Of a stretch of DNA of 64,000 bases, positions 37,430 through 46,346 are shown in pieces (positions within the stretch are counted from its first letter, which is position 1; every line of letters begins with the position of its first letter). The DNA is from Psychrobacter sp. TAE2020 (GTDB lineage: Bacteria; Pseudomonadota; Gammaproteobacteria; Pseudomonadales; Moraxellaceae). Position numbers and translations under genes: made by a program. Location: assembly GCF_018919485.1 (NCBI RefSeq), contig NZ_JAHLMU010000001.1, positions 38,655 through 102,654 of the forward strand, in the 5' to 3' direction. Under the pieces are notes generated by a model that worked only from the letters and a program-made list of their open reading frames with translations, did no database searches and was not told the origin of the DNA.

Positions 37430-38380
37430 ATGAAAAATGTAAAAAGTGGTGTTAATGTATCGGTGGTTTGGCAAGTGCCAACAGGATTAGCTGCGCGTGC
37501 TGCGTTAGCATTTTTAGTCTGTACCACCAGCATCAGTAGTTATGCAGCGGTCTTGAGTGTCGATAACGAACGCCGGATACAAGTTCGTCAGGGTAATAAT
37601 GATAATAGCAATGCCTATATAACCCCTGCACCATATCGCCAGCAGATAACTGGTGATAATATGCAAGGCCTTATCGAACAAAAACAGCGCCAATATGAAT
37701 TCGATGCCAAGGTATCAATAGAAGAAAGTAAGCGGGTAAATATTAAGCCGCGTACCCCTAGTTACAACACTAGCTATAGTACTAGTAATAATAGTTATAA
37801 TACGAGCTATAACAACTATGACGACTTTAGTAGCATGGATTTCAATAGCTGGCTAAATAGCAACCGCTGGCGTGCTCAACAAGTAGCCAGCTATAAAAGT
37901 TATCTCACCTCAAGACTTGGAGCGCAGAATGTTCCGCCACTTGAGCAGCTATTAACAACAGCTCGTAGCTGGGACAAATGTGGCTATGAGCCTTATCAGC
38001 TACCACCGCAAGAGTTGTGGTCAAACATAGTACCGACGTTACGGCTGTATAGTGACCTAAAAGCTCAAGGTATCTTACCAGCTAGCACTGAAATACGTTC
38101 GGTATATCGTAGTCCAAGCCTTAATGCTTGTGCTGGTGGTGCTGACGGCAGCAAACACATGACCGCAGGTGCCATGGATATTTGGGTGCCTGAGTATGAG
38201 AGTAGTCCATGGCGTGTTAGTAATATGCAGGACAGTTTGTGTCAGTTTTGGCAGTATCAAGGCAGCGCTTATAACTTTGGTTTAGGATTATATTCAACAG
38301 GGGCTATTCATTTAGATACTGAAGGCTATCGAAAGTGGGGTTTTCAGCATGCCAACAGCGCTTCAGCCTGTCGTTACTAA
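37430..38380 (+). CDS. M15-family D-Ala-D-Ala carboxypeptidase-like protein
   Basis: Exported zinc peptidase expected to cut peptidoglycan stems. A signal sequence ends near residue 40 (SISSYAAVLS). Residues 110-140 are a low-complexity Asn/Ser/Tyr/Thr linker, and the M15 domain is at 170-310. Zinc ligands fit the family: H243 and D250 in SKHMTAGAMDI, and H294 with D296 in GAIHLDTEGY. Four cysteines lie in or beside the domain. Next to rodA and rlpA, a role in wall remodelling is likely; the exact bond cut is unknown. It is monocistronic, with a terminator 280 bp downstream. Confidence 0.85.
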   Translation: MKNVKSGVNVSVVWQVPTGLAARAALAFLVCTTSISSYAAVLSVDNERRIQVRQGNNDNSNAYITPAPYRQQITGDNMQGLIEQKQRQYEFDAKVSIEESKRVNIKPRTPSYNTSYSTSNNSYNTSYNNYDDFSSMDFNSWLNSNRWRAQQVASYKSYLTSRLGAQNVPPLEQLLTTARSWDKCGYEPYQLPPQELWSNIVPTLRLYSDLKAQGILPASTEIRSVYRSPSLNACAGGADGSKHMTAGAMDIWVPEYESSPWRVSNMQDSLCQFWQYQGSAYNFGLGLYSTGAIHLDTEGYRKWGFQHANSASACRY

Positions 38381-38790
38381 TTAGTAAGAGCGACTAACTG
38401 TAGTCATGGCTATAGGATAGTAGCTGTCTATTTGAGTACCGCTATTCGGATACCGATATTACTAAGATAAACAATATAAATCATAGACTTAAGTTGGTTT
38501 GTTAATTTAAAAGTATTAGCTATTTATTAATCAATATTCAGTGCTAAGCAGTCTGTATTGACTATTATTACCTCATATCAAGAAGTCGTTTTCTATATGA
38601 TTAGAGGGTCACATTGACGTATAAGTCATATATAACTATAAATATTTCAAACAAATGTGTTTAAATAGCCCATAATAATGGGCTATTTTTTTAAGTTTTA
38701 TTTATAACTATAGTTTTGCAATAAGTACTTTTTCTCAATAGAGTTGTTGAACTCACAGTAACTTGATTACAATTATAATAAGTGATATCC
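38381..38790. other. Intergenic region with a distal terminator
   Basis: 410 bp with no gene. A clear terminator sits at 38664-38692. The rest is AT-rich. Confidence 0.5.
38664..38692 (+). terminator. Rho-independent terminator after the M15 peptidase gene
   Basis: AATAGCCCAT (38664-38673), loop AATA, ATGGGCTATT (38678-38687), then T tract. It lies about 280 bp from the stop codon of the M15 gene. Confidence 0.9.
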
Positions 38791-39354
38791 ATGAATGTAT
38801 TAAGCTTAGGGCTGGCTGATAAGACCGTGCATCAGCAACAAAACTATTATCTATTAAAGGCCAAAGCACTGCGTTTAAGTTTACAGCTTATTATAGTATC
38901 AGCGCTAGTGGCAACTTCTGGTTGTTTACCAAAGGATAGTGACAAAGTTGTCGATAATGAAGCTGCACTCGGACAACAAAGAAAGCAAAATATGGAGGAG
39001 ATAAAAAACAGCATTAATAACTCTTATGCACTTTTAGCTGCTAGAAGTGCTGATATCTGCCCCAAATTGCTGCAAAAGGATATTGATACCAATGTCATAG
39101 AGCGAGTGCAGGAAGTCATGGTAGATGACTACTGTGAATATTATCTATATCCAAAAATCGATCAACGTATAACTGTCAAGCTTAGCGATGATAAAATCGA
39201 AGCTTTATTGGTAGTACCAAAATTATATAATTTCGCTGATGGCGATTACAAAGTACTCTCTTATGATAAGCATGTGATCCGTTTAGCCTATAACGGAGCT
39301 ACCTATAAGCCTGAGCGTTTTATTTATGACGTAGTGATTGAGCTTATAGACTAA
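38791..39354 (+). CDS. Hypothetical lipoprotein
   Basis: A 187-residue protein of no family I recognise. Counting from ATG 38791 it has an unusually long hydrophilic N-region of about 27 residues, a hydrophobic stretch (LSLQLIIVSALVA) and the lipobox TSGC. After the cysteine is a charged segment (KDSDKVVDNEAALGQQRKQN), then a mixed alpha/beta domain with two cysteines about 23 residues apart. An in-frame GTG at 38782 would add three residues. The ribosome binding site is weak. It converges on the M16 pair with only 30 bp between stops. Confidence 0.6.
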   Translation: MNVLSLGLADKTVHQQQNYYLLKAKALRLSLQLIIVSALVATSGCLPKDSDKVVDNEAALGQQRKQNMEEIKNSINNSYALLAARSADICPKLLQKDIDTNVIERVQEVMVDDYCEYYLYPKIDQRITVKLSDDKIEALLVVPKLYNFADGDYKVLSYDKHVIRLAYNGATYKPERFIYDVVIELID

Positions 39355-39384
39355 ATGACTACTCAACCTTACAGCGTTAAACCC

Positions 39385-40887
39385 CTATTGATGTTTAGCG
39401 CTAGTCTTGTTCCAAGGATTGTCTTGTCCTACGGTGACGATTAAGAAGTTATTAGGATCTAAAGTATCACGCAAGGTCTTATTCACTTCAGCGAGCTGTA
39501 CATTATTGATCCGACTCACATAGTTGGTTAAATAATCATCAGGCAGCTTATAGAAGTTCATTGTCCCTAGCAAACCATTGATACCGCTATTACTAGCAAA
39601 GCTCATCGGAAAGCTATTCTTTAAATTGTCTGTGGTCAGCTGCATCTCACTAGCCGTTATACCTTGCGCTAAAGTCTCATTAATCACCTTCAAACTAGCA
39701 TCTATAGCCATACGAGCTTTATCATTACGTGTCGAAAAGCTTATTTGATAAGGTCCACGAGTGAGCATAGGGTTCATCGAGCCAGATATCCCATAAGTAT
39801 AGCCAAGGTTCTGTCTAATTTCAGTCATCAATCGAGCATTGAAATCACCCCCTGCTAGTACTTCATTACCGACGGCAAAGTTAGTTTGTTGCTGTTGTTC
39901 TTTAGGATCAGTAGCGCGCTTACTGCCTAGCTGTCCCATTAGGACGGTAGTTTGACTACTAGGAAAGTCAATATGAATATGCTGACCTTTAGTCAAAGCC
40001 CTAGGTTCAGCTAACACGCTGGCTGCTTGGCCTTTAGATAAGTTTGCGGTAATATCTTCAGCGAGCTTTTTGGCTTGATTTACGCTCAAATTACCAGTTA
40101 TGGCCAATGAAGCATTAGCGGCTACTAAATAACGATCTTTAAAAGCGATTAAGTCTTGTTGTTCGATACTAGGTACACTGGCAAGGGTGCCAGAGGAGGG
40201 GTGAGCATAAGGGTGATTACCATATAATGCCTCGTTAAAAGCTAAGCTGGCAAGACTGCCGGGATCTTGTTTTTGTTGCTGAAGGCCGACTAACAGTCGC
40301 GCTTTATTACGCGCTAAAGTAGCTTTATCAAAGCTAGGCTCAGTGAGCATCTGAGTCATCAAATCAACAGCTGGCAATAAATGTTCATCATCAGAGAGAC
40401 TGCGAAGGGAGATAATAAACATATCTTTATAAGCGCTACTGTTTAGATCGATACCTAAAGTCTCGACCGCCCGAGTAAAGTCATTTTCAGCTAACTTTTT
40501 GGAGCCTTGCGTCAACATAGTAGCGGTCATACTAGCAATACCAAAACCATCTATACGTAGACTACCATCCCGCGCACTACCTGCATTAAAACGTAAATCA
40601 ATATCGACAATCGGTAGAGCAGCTGCCCGTACGAAAGAGACGGGAACGCCAGATTGGGTGTTGAAGTGCACAATACTTGGTACAGTAACTTTTAGCGGTT
40701 TGGCATTATTGATGCTAGTGAGCGTAGATAAGGCCGCAATAGGCGCACTGTTATCAATCATAGCTGGCGCTCGATAGTCTGTAGCCTCTTCTGCTTGCGC
40801 TGGCGTGGCCAAAGTTGTAAGTCCTACTAGCACTGCCATACTAACAGTGGATGCTGTGGTCATTTTTTTATTTTTCATTACTGTCAT
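39385..40887 (-). CDS. M16-family peptidase-like protein, inactive subunit
   Basis: Periplasmic partner subunit of the downstream member of a two-gene M16 pair. It lacks the zinc motif HxxEH in the place where it should be (after NAGSARDG, DGFGIASMTATML). It keeps the R/Y pair in LMTEIRQNLGYTYGISGS that in M16 heterodimers completes the active site of the partner. A signal peptide ends at PAQA-EEA. Start choice is open: 40887 with GAGG 11 bp upstream is used; 40878 and a longer frame to 40956 are also open. The gap to the catalytic gene contains a 9-bp tandem repeat. Confidence 0.88.
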   Translation of the reverse strand: MTVMKNKKMTTASTVSMAVLVGLTTLATPAQAEEATDYRAPAMIDNSAPIAALSTLTSINNAKPLKVTVPSIVHFNTQSGVPVSFVRAAALPIVDIDLRFNAGSARDGSLRIDGFGIASMTATMLTQGSKKLAENDFTRAVETLGIDLNSSAYKDMFIISLRSLSDDEHLLPAVDLMTQMLTEPSFDKATLARNKARLLVGLQQQKQDPGSLASLAFNEALYGNHPYAHPSSGTLASVPSIEQQDLIAFKDRYLVAANASLAITGNLSVNQAKKLAEDITANLSKGQAASVLAEPRALTKGQHIHIDFPSSQTTVLMGQLGSKRATDPKEQQQQTNFAVGNEVLAGGDFNARLMTEIRQNLGYTYGISGSMNPMLTRGPYQISFSTRNDKARMAIDASLKVINETLAQGITASEMQLTTDNLKNSFPMSFASNSGINGLLGTMNFYKLPDDYLTNYVSRINNVQLAEVNKTLRDTLDPNNFLIVTVGQDNPWNKTSAKHQ

Positions 40888-40968
40888 TATATGGGTCGCC
40901 TCATAGCTTTTAACGAGCATAAGCTTTGCTTTGGTTTCTACATTAAAGTAAAGCAAAATGTTATTTAG

Positions 40969-41004
40969 TTTACCTAGTTTACCTAGTTTACCTAGTTTGG
41001 TTAG
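40969..41004. repeat. 9-bp tandem repeat between the two M16 genes
   Basis: TTTACCTAG occurs three times exactly (40969-40995) with a degenerate fourth copy TTTGGTTAG after it. It overlaps the stop of the upstream gene. Confidence 0.9.
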
Positions 41005-42470
41005 TTATTAGTATTATCCGCCAAGCCCGCTTTATCAGCGGCTTTTTTGGGGGGTATAATATACATAACCGTCAAGTTATTCTTGACTAGATATTGTTTG
41101 CTCACTGCTTTAATATCGGTAACCGATACGCTATCAAGTTTAGCAGGCAAACTTGCCAGTAATCGATCATCTAAGCCAATAGTTTGCAGCGAGCCTATCA
41201 TCCGTGCTTGTCCTTCCATGCTATCTTGGGCATAAACTAAGCTAGTAACCGTATTAGTCTTGGCACGGCTAATTTCGTCAGGGGCTATTGGGTCTGTGGC
41301 TAGTTTGTCAATTTCAGCAGTGATAGCTTGTTGTGCTTGATCCAAACTGACTCCTTCGCGCGGTGTCGCTTGGATCAAGAACAGTCCATCACCGCGATCT
41401 AGTAAGTCATAAGAAGTACCAATAGAAGTTAATAAGCCTTGCTCACGTATTAGTCGACTCTCTAGTCGCGCAGACAGACCACCATCTAACACGTCTTGTG
41501 CCAATGATAGGGCGTAGGCTTGCTTTTCATTAGCCGCTCCAACAGTTAATAAGCTTGGTACATTATAGCCCATCAATAATACTGGTACTTGCACCGCTTG
41601 CTCTGACTCTACCTGCTGGTAACCACGAAAGCCTTTTTGACGGACTGCTGGGCGCTGCGGTAACTTACTGGCTTTAAGCTCACCAAAGTAGCGTTTTGCT
41701 TGAGCCAAGACTTCCGTTGGTTCGACATCGCCAACGATTACTAAAGTGGCATTATTAGGCGTATACCAAGTCTTATACCAGTCTTTTAACTCATCAAGCT
41801 TAATAGATTGCAGCTCGTTCATCGGCCCAATCACAGACTCCCCTTTTGGGCTATCAGGTAAGGCTAGCAGGCGAAATGATTCGTAAGCTTTGGCTAGCGG
41901 ATTGTCATCAGTACGTTGACGACGTTCTTCCATAACCACTTGATGCTCTTTGGTAAAAGCGTCCTCATCAAAACGCAAATTCAGCATCCGATCGGCTTCT
42001 AATTCTAGCGCTAATGGCAAACGATTAGCCGGAAATAGCTCATAATAGCCAGTATAATCGTAGCTAGTAAAAGCATTATTCACCCCACCAAATTTTGCGA
42101 TCAGGCGTTCATAGTCATCGCTTGAAACCTTAGCTGTGCCTTTAAACATCATGTGTTCAAGTAAGTGTGAGATGCCGCCTTTATTTAACGGCTCATCAGT
42201 AGAGCCCACCTTGTACCAGATCTGAGTCATAACTACGGGCGCACGGTGATCTTCTTTTACAATGATTTTTAGACCATTATCCAGCTGATATTCGTGGCGT
42301 CCTGATAAGTCTATAGCTAAGGCAGATGACCCAACATCTGGTGGTGCTACTTTTTGCTGAATAGTTTGATAGTCGGGATGATTTGCATTAAGTTGACTGG
42401 TTTGGCAAGCCGCAAGACTAGTAGCAAGCGCTAGAGCACAAGCAATACGTAAAGTTAGAGAAGATGACAT
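41001..42470 (-). CDS. M16-family zinc peptidase, catalytic subunit
   Basis: Pitrilysin/insulinase-type metalloprotease, likely periplasmic. The inverted zinc motif is HLLEHMMFKGT (H-x-x-E-H), with the third ligand further on in KEHQVVMEERRQ. An N-terminal signal with lipobox LAAC (residue 22) suggests a lipoprotein. The second gene of the pair has the R/Y motif instead, so the two products should form one active heterodimer that digests peptides. It follows two tiny lipoprotein genes on the same strand. Confidence 0.92.
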   Translation of the reverse strand: MSSSLTLRIACALALATSLAACQTSQLNANHPDYQTIQQKVAPPDVGSSALAIDLSGRHEYQLDNGLKIIVKEDHRAPVVMTQIWYKVGSTDEPLNKGGISHLLEHMMFKGTAKVSSDDYERLIAKFGGVNNAFTSYDYTGYYELFPANRLPLALELEADRMLNLRFDEDAFTKEHQVVMEERRQRTDDNPLAKAYESFRLLALPDSPKGESVIGPMNELQSIKLDELKDWYKTWYTPNNATLVIVGDVEPTEVLAQAKRYFGELKASKLPQRPAVRQKGFRGYQQVESEQAVQVPVLLMGYNVPSLLTVGAANEKQAYALSLAQDVLDGGLSARLESRLIREQGLLTSIGTSYDLLDRGDGLFLIQATPREGVSLDQAQQAITAEIDKLATDPIAPDEISRAKTNTVTSLVYAQDSMEGQARMIGSLQTIGLDDRLLASLPAKLDSVSVTDIKAVSKQYLVKNNLTVMYIIPPKKAADKAGLADNTNN

Positions 42471-42540
42471 AGTATTTTCTACTTATAAAATGACGATTAA
42501 AATAAATCTAGCTAAGTACGACGATCAGCTCAATACAATA

Positions 42541-42771
42541 TCATAGAGAGTTTTTGATGTCAGAAATCAAAATAGCTGTTGGTTCAAGCGCTTGCAGAGT
42601 GTTACAACCTACAGTTAAAGCAGACAAAGCTACAATAATAAAGCTGGATATTAGCTTACTAGATTTGCTGTACTGAGTTTGGTCATGCCTGGTTAGTTGC
42701 CGCCTAAATACTTTATCACTAGCATAGTTTGACTGGGGCCTTAATAAAGAGCGTTGTGGCGTAAATGACAT
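42541..42771 (-). CDS. Small lipoprotein 2
   Basis: A 76-residue product with a long basic N-region (about 38 residues), a hydrophobic stretch (LISSFIIVALSALTV) and lipobox TVGC. The mature part is only 21 residues. AGGATTGG before ATG 42771 gives a good ribosome binding site, so the long N-region appears real. Its mature part aligns without gaps to the next upstream gene product: C, T3, P-T-A at 9-11, and S-L at the end are shared (7 of 21 identical). Function unknown; the M16 pair follows on the same strand. Confidence 0.6.
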   Translation of the reverse strand: MSFTPQRSLLRPQSNYASDKVFRRQLTRHDQTQYSKSSKLISSFIIVALSALTVGCNTLQALEPTAILISDIKNSL

Positions 42772-42845
42772 GACCAATCCTGTTTATATAAAATAGTGTT
42801 TTAAAGCGCTAAAGGTAGACTCTGTAACTAAGTTTATAAGGCAGC

Positions 42846-42998
42846 TTATAACGACTTATGTGCGCCGACCATGACACTAGCAGTTGGCTTAAATTCATGA
42901 GTAGTACTACAGCCCGTGGCGGATAGGACGGTTGCTGTTAGCAAAAACGCCAAACCTAGATAATTAAGTTTTTTATAAAAATTAGCAGTCAATAACAT
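42846..42998 (-). CDS. Small lipoprotein 1
   Basis: A 50-residue product: basic N-region MLLTANFYKKLN, hydrophobic YLGLAFLLTATVLSA, lipobox ATGC, and a 21-residue mature tail containing KPTASVMVG and ending KSL. It has the same layout and length of mature tail as small lipoprotein 2, 74 bp downstream. The start has a weak GAGA ribosome binding site. It would be the first gene of a reverse-strand run with lipoprotein 2 and both M16 genes. Function unknown. Confidence 0.6.
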   Translation of the reverse strand: MLLTANFYKKLNYLGLAFLLTATVLSATGCSTTHEFKPTASVMVGAHKSL

Positions 42999-43356
42999 AA
43001 GTTTTCTCAATAGAATAAGGGCTTAACTAGCATAGGCGAAGTTTAGCACGTTCAAGGTCTTAGTTTTGTGTCTGAATCTTAAGAGAAACTATCTTGATTA
43101 CCCAGCGCATACTCAATAGTTAGCTAATTAGCTGGCTGCGGTTTACTCACTGGTCAGCAAACCAAGCTAAGGTCAATAATATAGCTAAGAATGCGAAATG
43201 CAGCTTATAAAATACCTATGAGATTAGCATTGTCAAAAATGAGCGCCAACTGAATTATGCTAAACTAGGCAAAATTATTAGCTATAGATCCGATAGCTTA
43301 GAAAATCACTTTAGAATAAACCCATTAATAATAATGCTAACTTGTAGGGCAAATTT
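42999..43356. other. Divergent region between small lipoprotein 1 and ftsY
   Basis: 358 bp expected to hold promoters for both directions. I see weak TTGTCA/AATTAT (plus) and TTGAAC/TATGCT (minus) pairs only. No gene. Confidence 0.35.
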
Positions 43357-44856
43357 ATGAATAATCCGAACAACAGCAATCGTGTGGTCATCAATCTCGA
43401 TGGTAGTCTTGATGATTTAGATGACGATGACATCACCTTACCCAGTTTGCCCACTCAATCAGTAGCTATTGTCGATGAAGCGCTGAGTGAACCGGACTTA
43501 CCATCTGTATCAGACACTAGTGTTACTAGCACCGCTGCTATTGATACAGGCCTTAGTGATAGCAAGCCTACTGACAATCAAGCACTTGTTGATAGAGGGC
43601 TATCTAGTGCTACGGCGGTAGGTAACATAGCTTTAGGCGCGCCACTAATAGCTCCTGAATTCGATAGTAAGCCTGAAGATACAGCGATTAGCGATCATAA
43701 TGTTGTACAGTCGGCTGTTGCACAAGCGGCTATACCGAAGATGCCTCTGCAAGCGCAGCTAGGTGACAATCTTAGTAGCAGTAGCAGTAGCAGTAGCAGT
43801 AGCAGTAGCAGTACTATTAACAGCGTTACTGATAGCATTACTGACAGTAATAGCGCTATAAGCTCAACCACAGCACCAGAAACGCAGAGTGAGGCAGCAC
43901 AGAGCGATGAACCCCAAGGTCGACAAAAAGGCAGCTGGTTCAATCGCATGAAGTCGGGACTGTCCAAATCACGTAAAAACTTAGCCGGTGGGATGGTCAA
44001 TATACTTATCGGTGGTAAAGAAATCGATGATGAGCTGTTAGAAGAAGTCGAAGATCAGTTATTGGTTGCTGATATTGGGGTCAATGCGACTAATCGTATT
44101 ATTAAAAATTTGACTGAACAAACCAATCGTGGTGATTTGATCTATGCCCACTCATTATATAAAGCGTTACAAAATGAGCTAGTTGATATTCTCACTCCTA
44201 AAGTAGCTCCGCTAGTGATAGACAGCAGCAAACAGCCTTTTGTTATTTTGGTAGTTGGAGTCAATGGGGTAGGTAAAACGACTACTATCGGTAAGCTTGC
44301 CAAACGTCTGCAAGGTGAGGGCAAGTCAGTGATGCTAGCCGCTGGTGATACTTTCCGAGCCGCTGCTACTGAGCAGTTACAGATTTGGGGAGATCGCAAT
44401 AATATTCCGGTGGTGGCACAAGGTCACGGCTCTGATAGTGCCTCAGTTATTTTTGATGCTATGCAATCAGCCAAAGCAAAAAATATCGATGTGTTGATTG
44501 CTGATACTGCTGGGCGTTTGCAGAATAAAACTTATCTTATGAATGAATTAGAAAAAGTAGTGCGTGTCATGCGTAAAGCTGATCCTACTGCGCCACACGA
44601 AGGCATGATCGTCCTCGATGCAGGCACTGGTCAAAACGCTATTAATCAAGTGGAGCTGTTTAATAAAGTGGTTCCTCTAACAGGGATTACTATTACTAAA
44701 TTAGATGGGACGGCTAAAGGAGGCGTAGTATTCAATATCGCTGAAACCACGGATGTGCCTATTCGTTATATCGGGGTTGGTGAGTCAATCGATGATCTAC
44801 GCGCCTTTAGTCCTAAACAGTTTGTGGCTGCGTTGTTTGAAACTGATGATGTCTAA
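43357..44856 (+). CDS. ftsY: Signal recognition particle receptor FtsY
   Basis: GTPase that docks signal recognition particle and ribosome to the inner membrane. The acidic N-domain (about 1-190) is low in complexity and includes a run of about 13 serines coded by alternating AGT/AGC. A membrane-binding amphipathic segment is near SWFNRMKSGLSKSRKNL. The NG domain has GVNGVGKTTTIGKLAKRL, DTAGRLQNK and TKLDGTAKGG. At 499 residues it is typical for a long-A-domain FtsY. It is single and followed by ogt 52 bp later. Confidence 0.97.
   Translation: MNNPNNSNRVVINLDGSLDDLDDDDITLPSLPTQSVAIVDEALSEPDLPSVSDTSVTSTAAIDTGLSDSKPTDNQALVDRGLSSATAVGNIALGAPLIAPEFDSKPEDTAISDHNVVQSAVAQAAIPKMPLQAQLGDNLSSSSSSSSSSSSSTINSVTDSITDSNSAISSTTAPETQSEAAQSDEPQGRQKGSWFNRMKSGLSKSRKNLAGGMVNILIGGKEIDDELLEEVEDQLLVADIGVNATNRIIKNLTEQTNRGDLIYAHSLYKALQNELVDILTPKVAPLVIDSSKQPFVILVVGVNGVGKTTTIGKLAKRLQGEGKSVMLAAGDTFRAAATEQLQIWGDRNNIPVVAQGHGSDSASVIFDAMQSAKAKNIDVLIADTAGRLQNKTYLMNELEKVVRVMRKADPTAPHEGMIVLDAGTGQNAINQVELFNKVVPLTGITITKLDGTAKGGVVFNIAETTDVPIRYIGVGESIDDLRAFSPKQFVAALFETDDV
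43774..43812 (+). repeat. Hexanucleotide repeat coding for serines in ftsY
   Basis: AGTAGC is repeated six and a half times in frame. A change of one unit would add or remove two serines without shifting the frame. Confidence 0.9.
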
Positions 44857-44908
44857 TTTTAGTAGCCTAGTCAACGTTTAACAAGCTGTTCATTTATCAT
44901 CAATAGGG

Positions 44909-45517
44909 ATGAAGATTATGATCATAACCAGCATAGTGTTAGCGGGCAAAGGTCAAGCTCAAGTAGCTTTCCCTCAGTCTTCTTTATTGATGGCCAGTCA
45001 TACAATAGACGGTACGGCAAAGCTTATCTGCTGTACTTGGCTACTAGCAGATGAGAGCTGGCAGGACAGTATAAAATTGAGTACTTTGACAAAGCGCTAT
45101 AATCTCGCTGGCTTGAAGGTTGAATTTATATCGGTGCAACAGTTAGATCCTAGTAATCTAGAGCAGCAATTATTGTTGACGGCTATTGCTCAAATGCAGC
45201 AGTATTTACAAGGAGAGCGTCAAGCCTTTGATTTGCCGCTTGATACTAGCCTAGGTACTCCATTCCAACAAAAAGTTTGGCAAGCTTTGCTTGATATCAA
45301 GTATGGCGAAACCATTAGTTATGCCATGCTTGCACAAAATGTCGATAATCCTAAAGGGTTTCGGGCGGTTGCTAATGCTAATGGCAAAAATCCGCTAAGC
45401 ATTATCATTCCTTGTCACCGAGTTATCGCCAGTGACGGTAAGCTTGGTGGCTATACCGGTGGCTTAGATAAAAAACAGTATTTGCTAGCTCTGGAAGGGG
45501 TTAGTTGTAGGCTGTAA
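44909..45517 (+). CDS. ogt: Methylated-DNA-protein cysteine methyltransferase
   Basis: Suicide repair protein that takes the methyl from O6-methylguanine in DNA. The acceptor cysteine is in IIPCHRVIAS near residue 170; the arginine-finger region FRAVANANGKNPL and GGYTGGLDKK follow and precede as in the family. A poorly conserved N-terminal domain of about 100 residues precedes it. The 202-residue size agrees. It is divided from yebC by a bidirectional terminator. Confidence 0.93.
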   Translation: MKIMIITSIVLAGKGQAQVAFPQSSLLMASHTIDGTAKLICCTWLLADESWQDSIKLSTLTKRYNLAGLKVEFISVQQLDPSNLEQQLLLTAIAQMQQYLQGERQAFDLPLDTSLGTPFQQKVWQALLDIKYGETISYAMLAQNVDNPKGFRAVANANGKNPLSIIIPCHRVIASDGKLGGYTGGLDKKQYLLALEGVSCRL

Positions 45518-45543
45518 AATGACTATTGACTAAAGATGATTAT

Positions 45544-45581
45544 AAAAAAAGCCAAACGTTTATAGACGTTTGGCTTTTTTT
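45544..45581. terminator. Bidirectional terminator between ogt and yebC
   Basis: AAAAAAAGCCAAACGT (45544-45559) pairs with ACGTTTGGCTTTTTTT (45566-45581); loop of six. Confidence 0.93.
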
Positions 45582-45596
45582 GTTGCAGGGCAACGA

Positions 45597-46346
45597 TTAC
45601 TCTTCAAGCTCTGCCATGATAGCATCAGAGAAATTCACATTAGTATAGACGTTTTGCACGTCATCAATGTCCTCTAACATATCAATCATTTTCATCACTT
45701 TTTCGGCATCATCAAGGTTATCAATCTCCGCAGTAGTTGCTGGTGACATAGTTACTTCAGCATTATTAGAGATAAGACCCGCTGCATTGAGGGCATCTTT
45801 TACTGAGCCAAAGCTCTCTACTTCAGTAATAACCAACAGACTTTCACCATCGTTCTCAATATCTACTGCACCAGCATCGAGAGCCACTAGCATGACTTCA
45901 TCCTCTAAGCTAACGTCATCAAAGCTAATCTCGCCGCGCTTGTTAAACAAGTAAGCCACTGAGCCTGAAGTCCCTAGATTGCCGTCATGCTTAGTAAAAG
46001 CATGGCGTATTTCACTAACAGTGCGATTGAGATTATCGGTCAAGGTTTCCACTAATACGGCCACGCCACCGATTCCGTAGCCTTCATAGTTAACTTCTTC
46101 CATATTTTCATTGTCACCACCACCCGTACCACGATCAACTGCTCGATTGATGGTATCTCTAGTCATGTTGACTGACAGCGCTTTTTCGATGACCGCTCGC
46201 AGACGTGGGTTTTTATCAGGATCAGGGTCGCCTTGCTTAGCTGCTGAGACGATTTCACGTATAATCTTAGTAAACACTTTACCTTTTACCGCGTCCTGAC
46301 GGGCTTTACGGTGCTTAATGTTTGCCCATTTTGAATGACCTGCCAT
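45597..46346 (-). CDS. yebC: YebC/PmpR-family protein
   Basis: The start [18 protein letters not shown] and length (249 residues) are diagnostic of YebC/TACO1. The family was first read as transcription regulators and more recently linked to relief of ribosome stalling. Domain 1 is helical (1-80); domains 2 and 3 are alpha/beta with acidic C-terminus. It normally sits next to ruvC; here the upstream neighbour is the channel gene, so that link is lost. Confidence 0.95.
   Translation of the reverse strand: MAGHSKWANIKHRKARQDAVKGKVFTKIIREIVSAAKQGDPDPDKNPRLRAVIEKALSVNMTRDTINRAVDRGTGGGDNENMEEVNYEGYGIGGVAVLVETLTDNLNRTVSEIRHAFTKHDGNLGTSGSVAYLFNKRGEISFDDVSLEDEVMLVALDAGAVDIENDGESLLVITEVESFGSVKDALNAAGLISNNAEVTMSPATTAEIDNLDDAEKVMKMIDMLEDIDDVQNVYTNVNFSDAIMAELEE

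Noticed and set aside
40969-41004. Possible CRISPR-like array
   Set aside because: Units are 9 bp and directly adjacent with no spacers.
43695-44000. Reverse-strand frame with a leucine run opposite ftsY
   Set aside because: The poly-leucine is just the complement of the AGTAGC serine repeat in ftsY.
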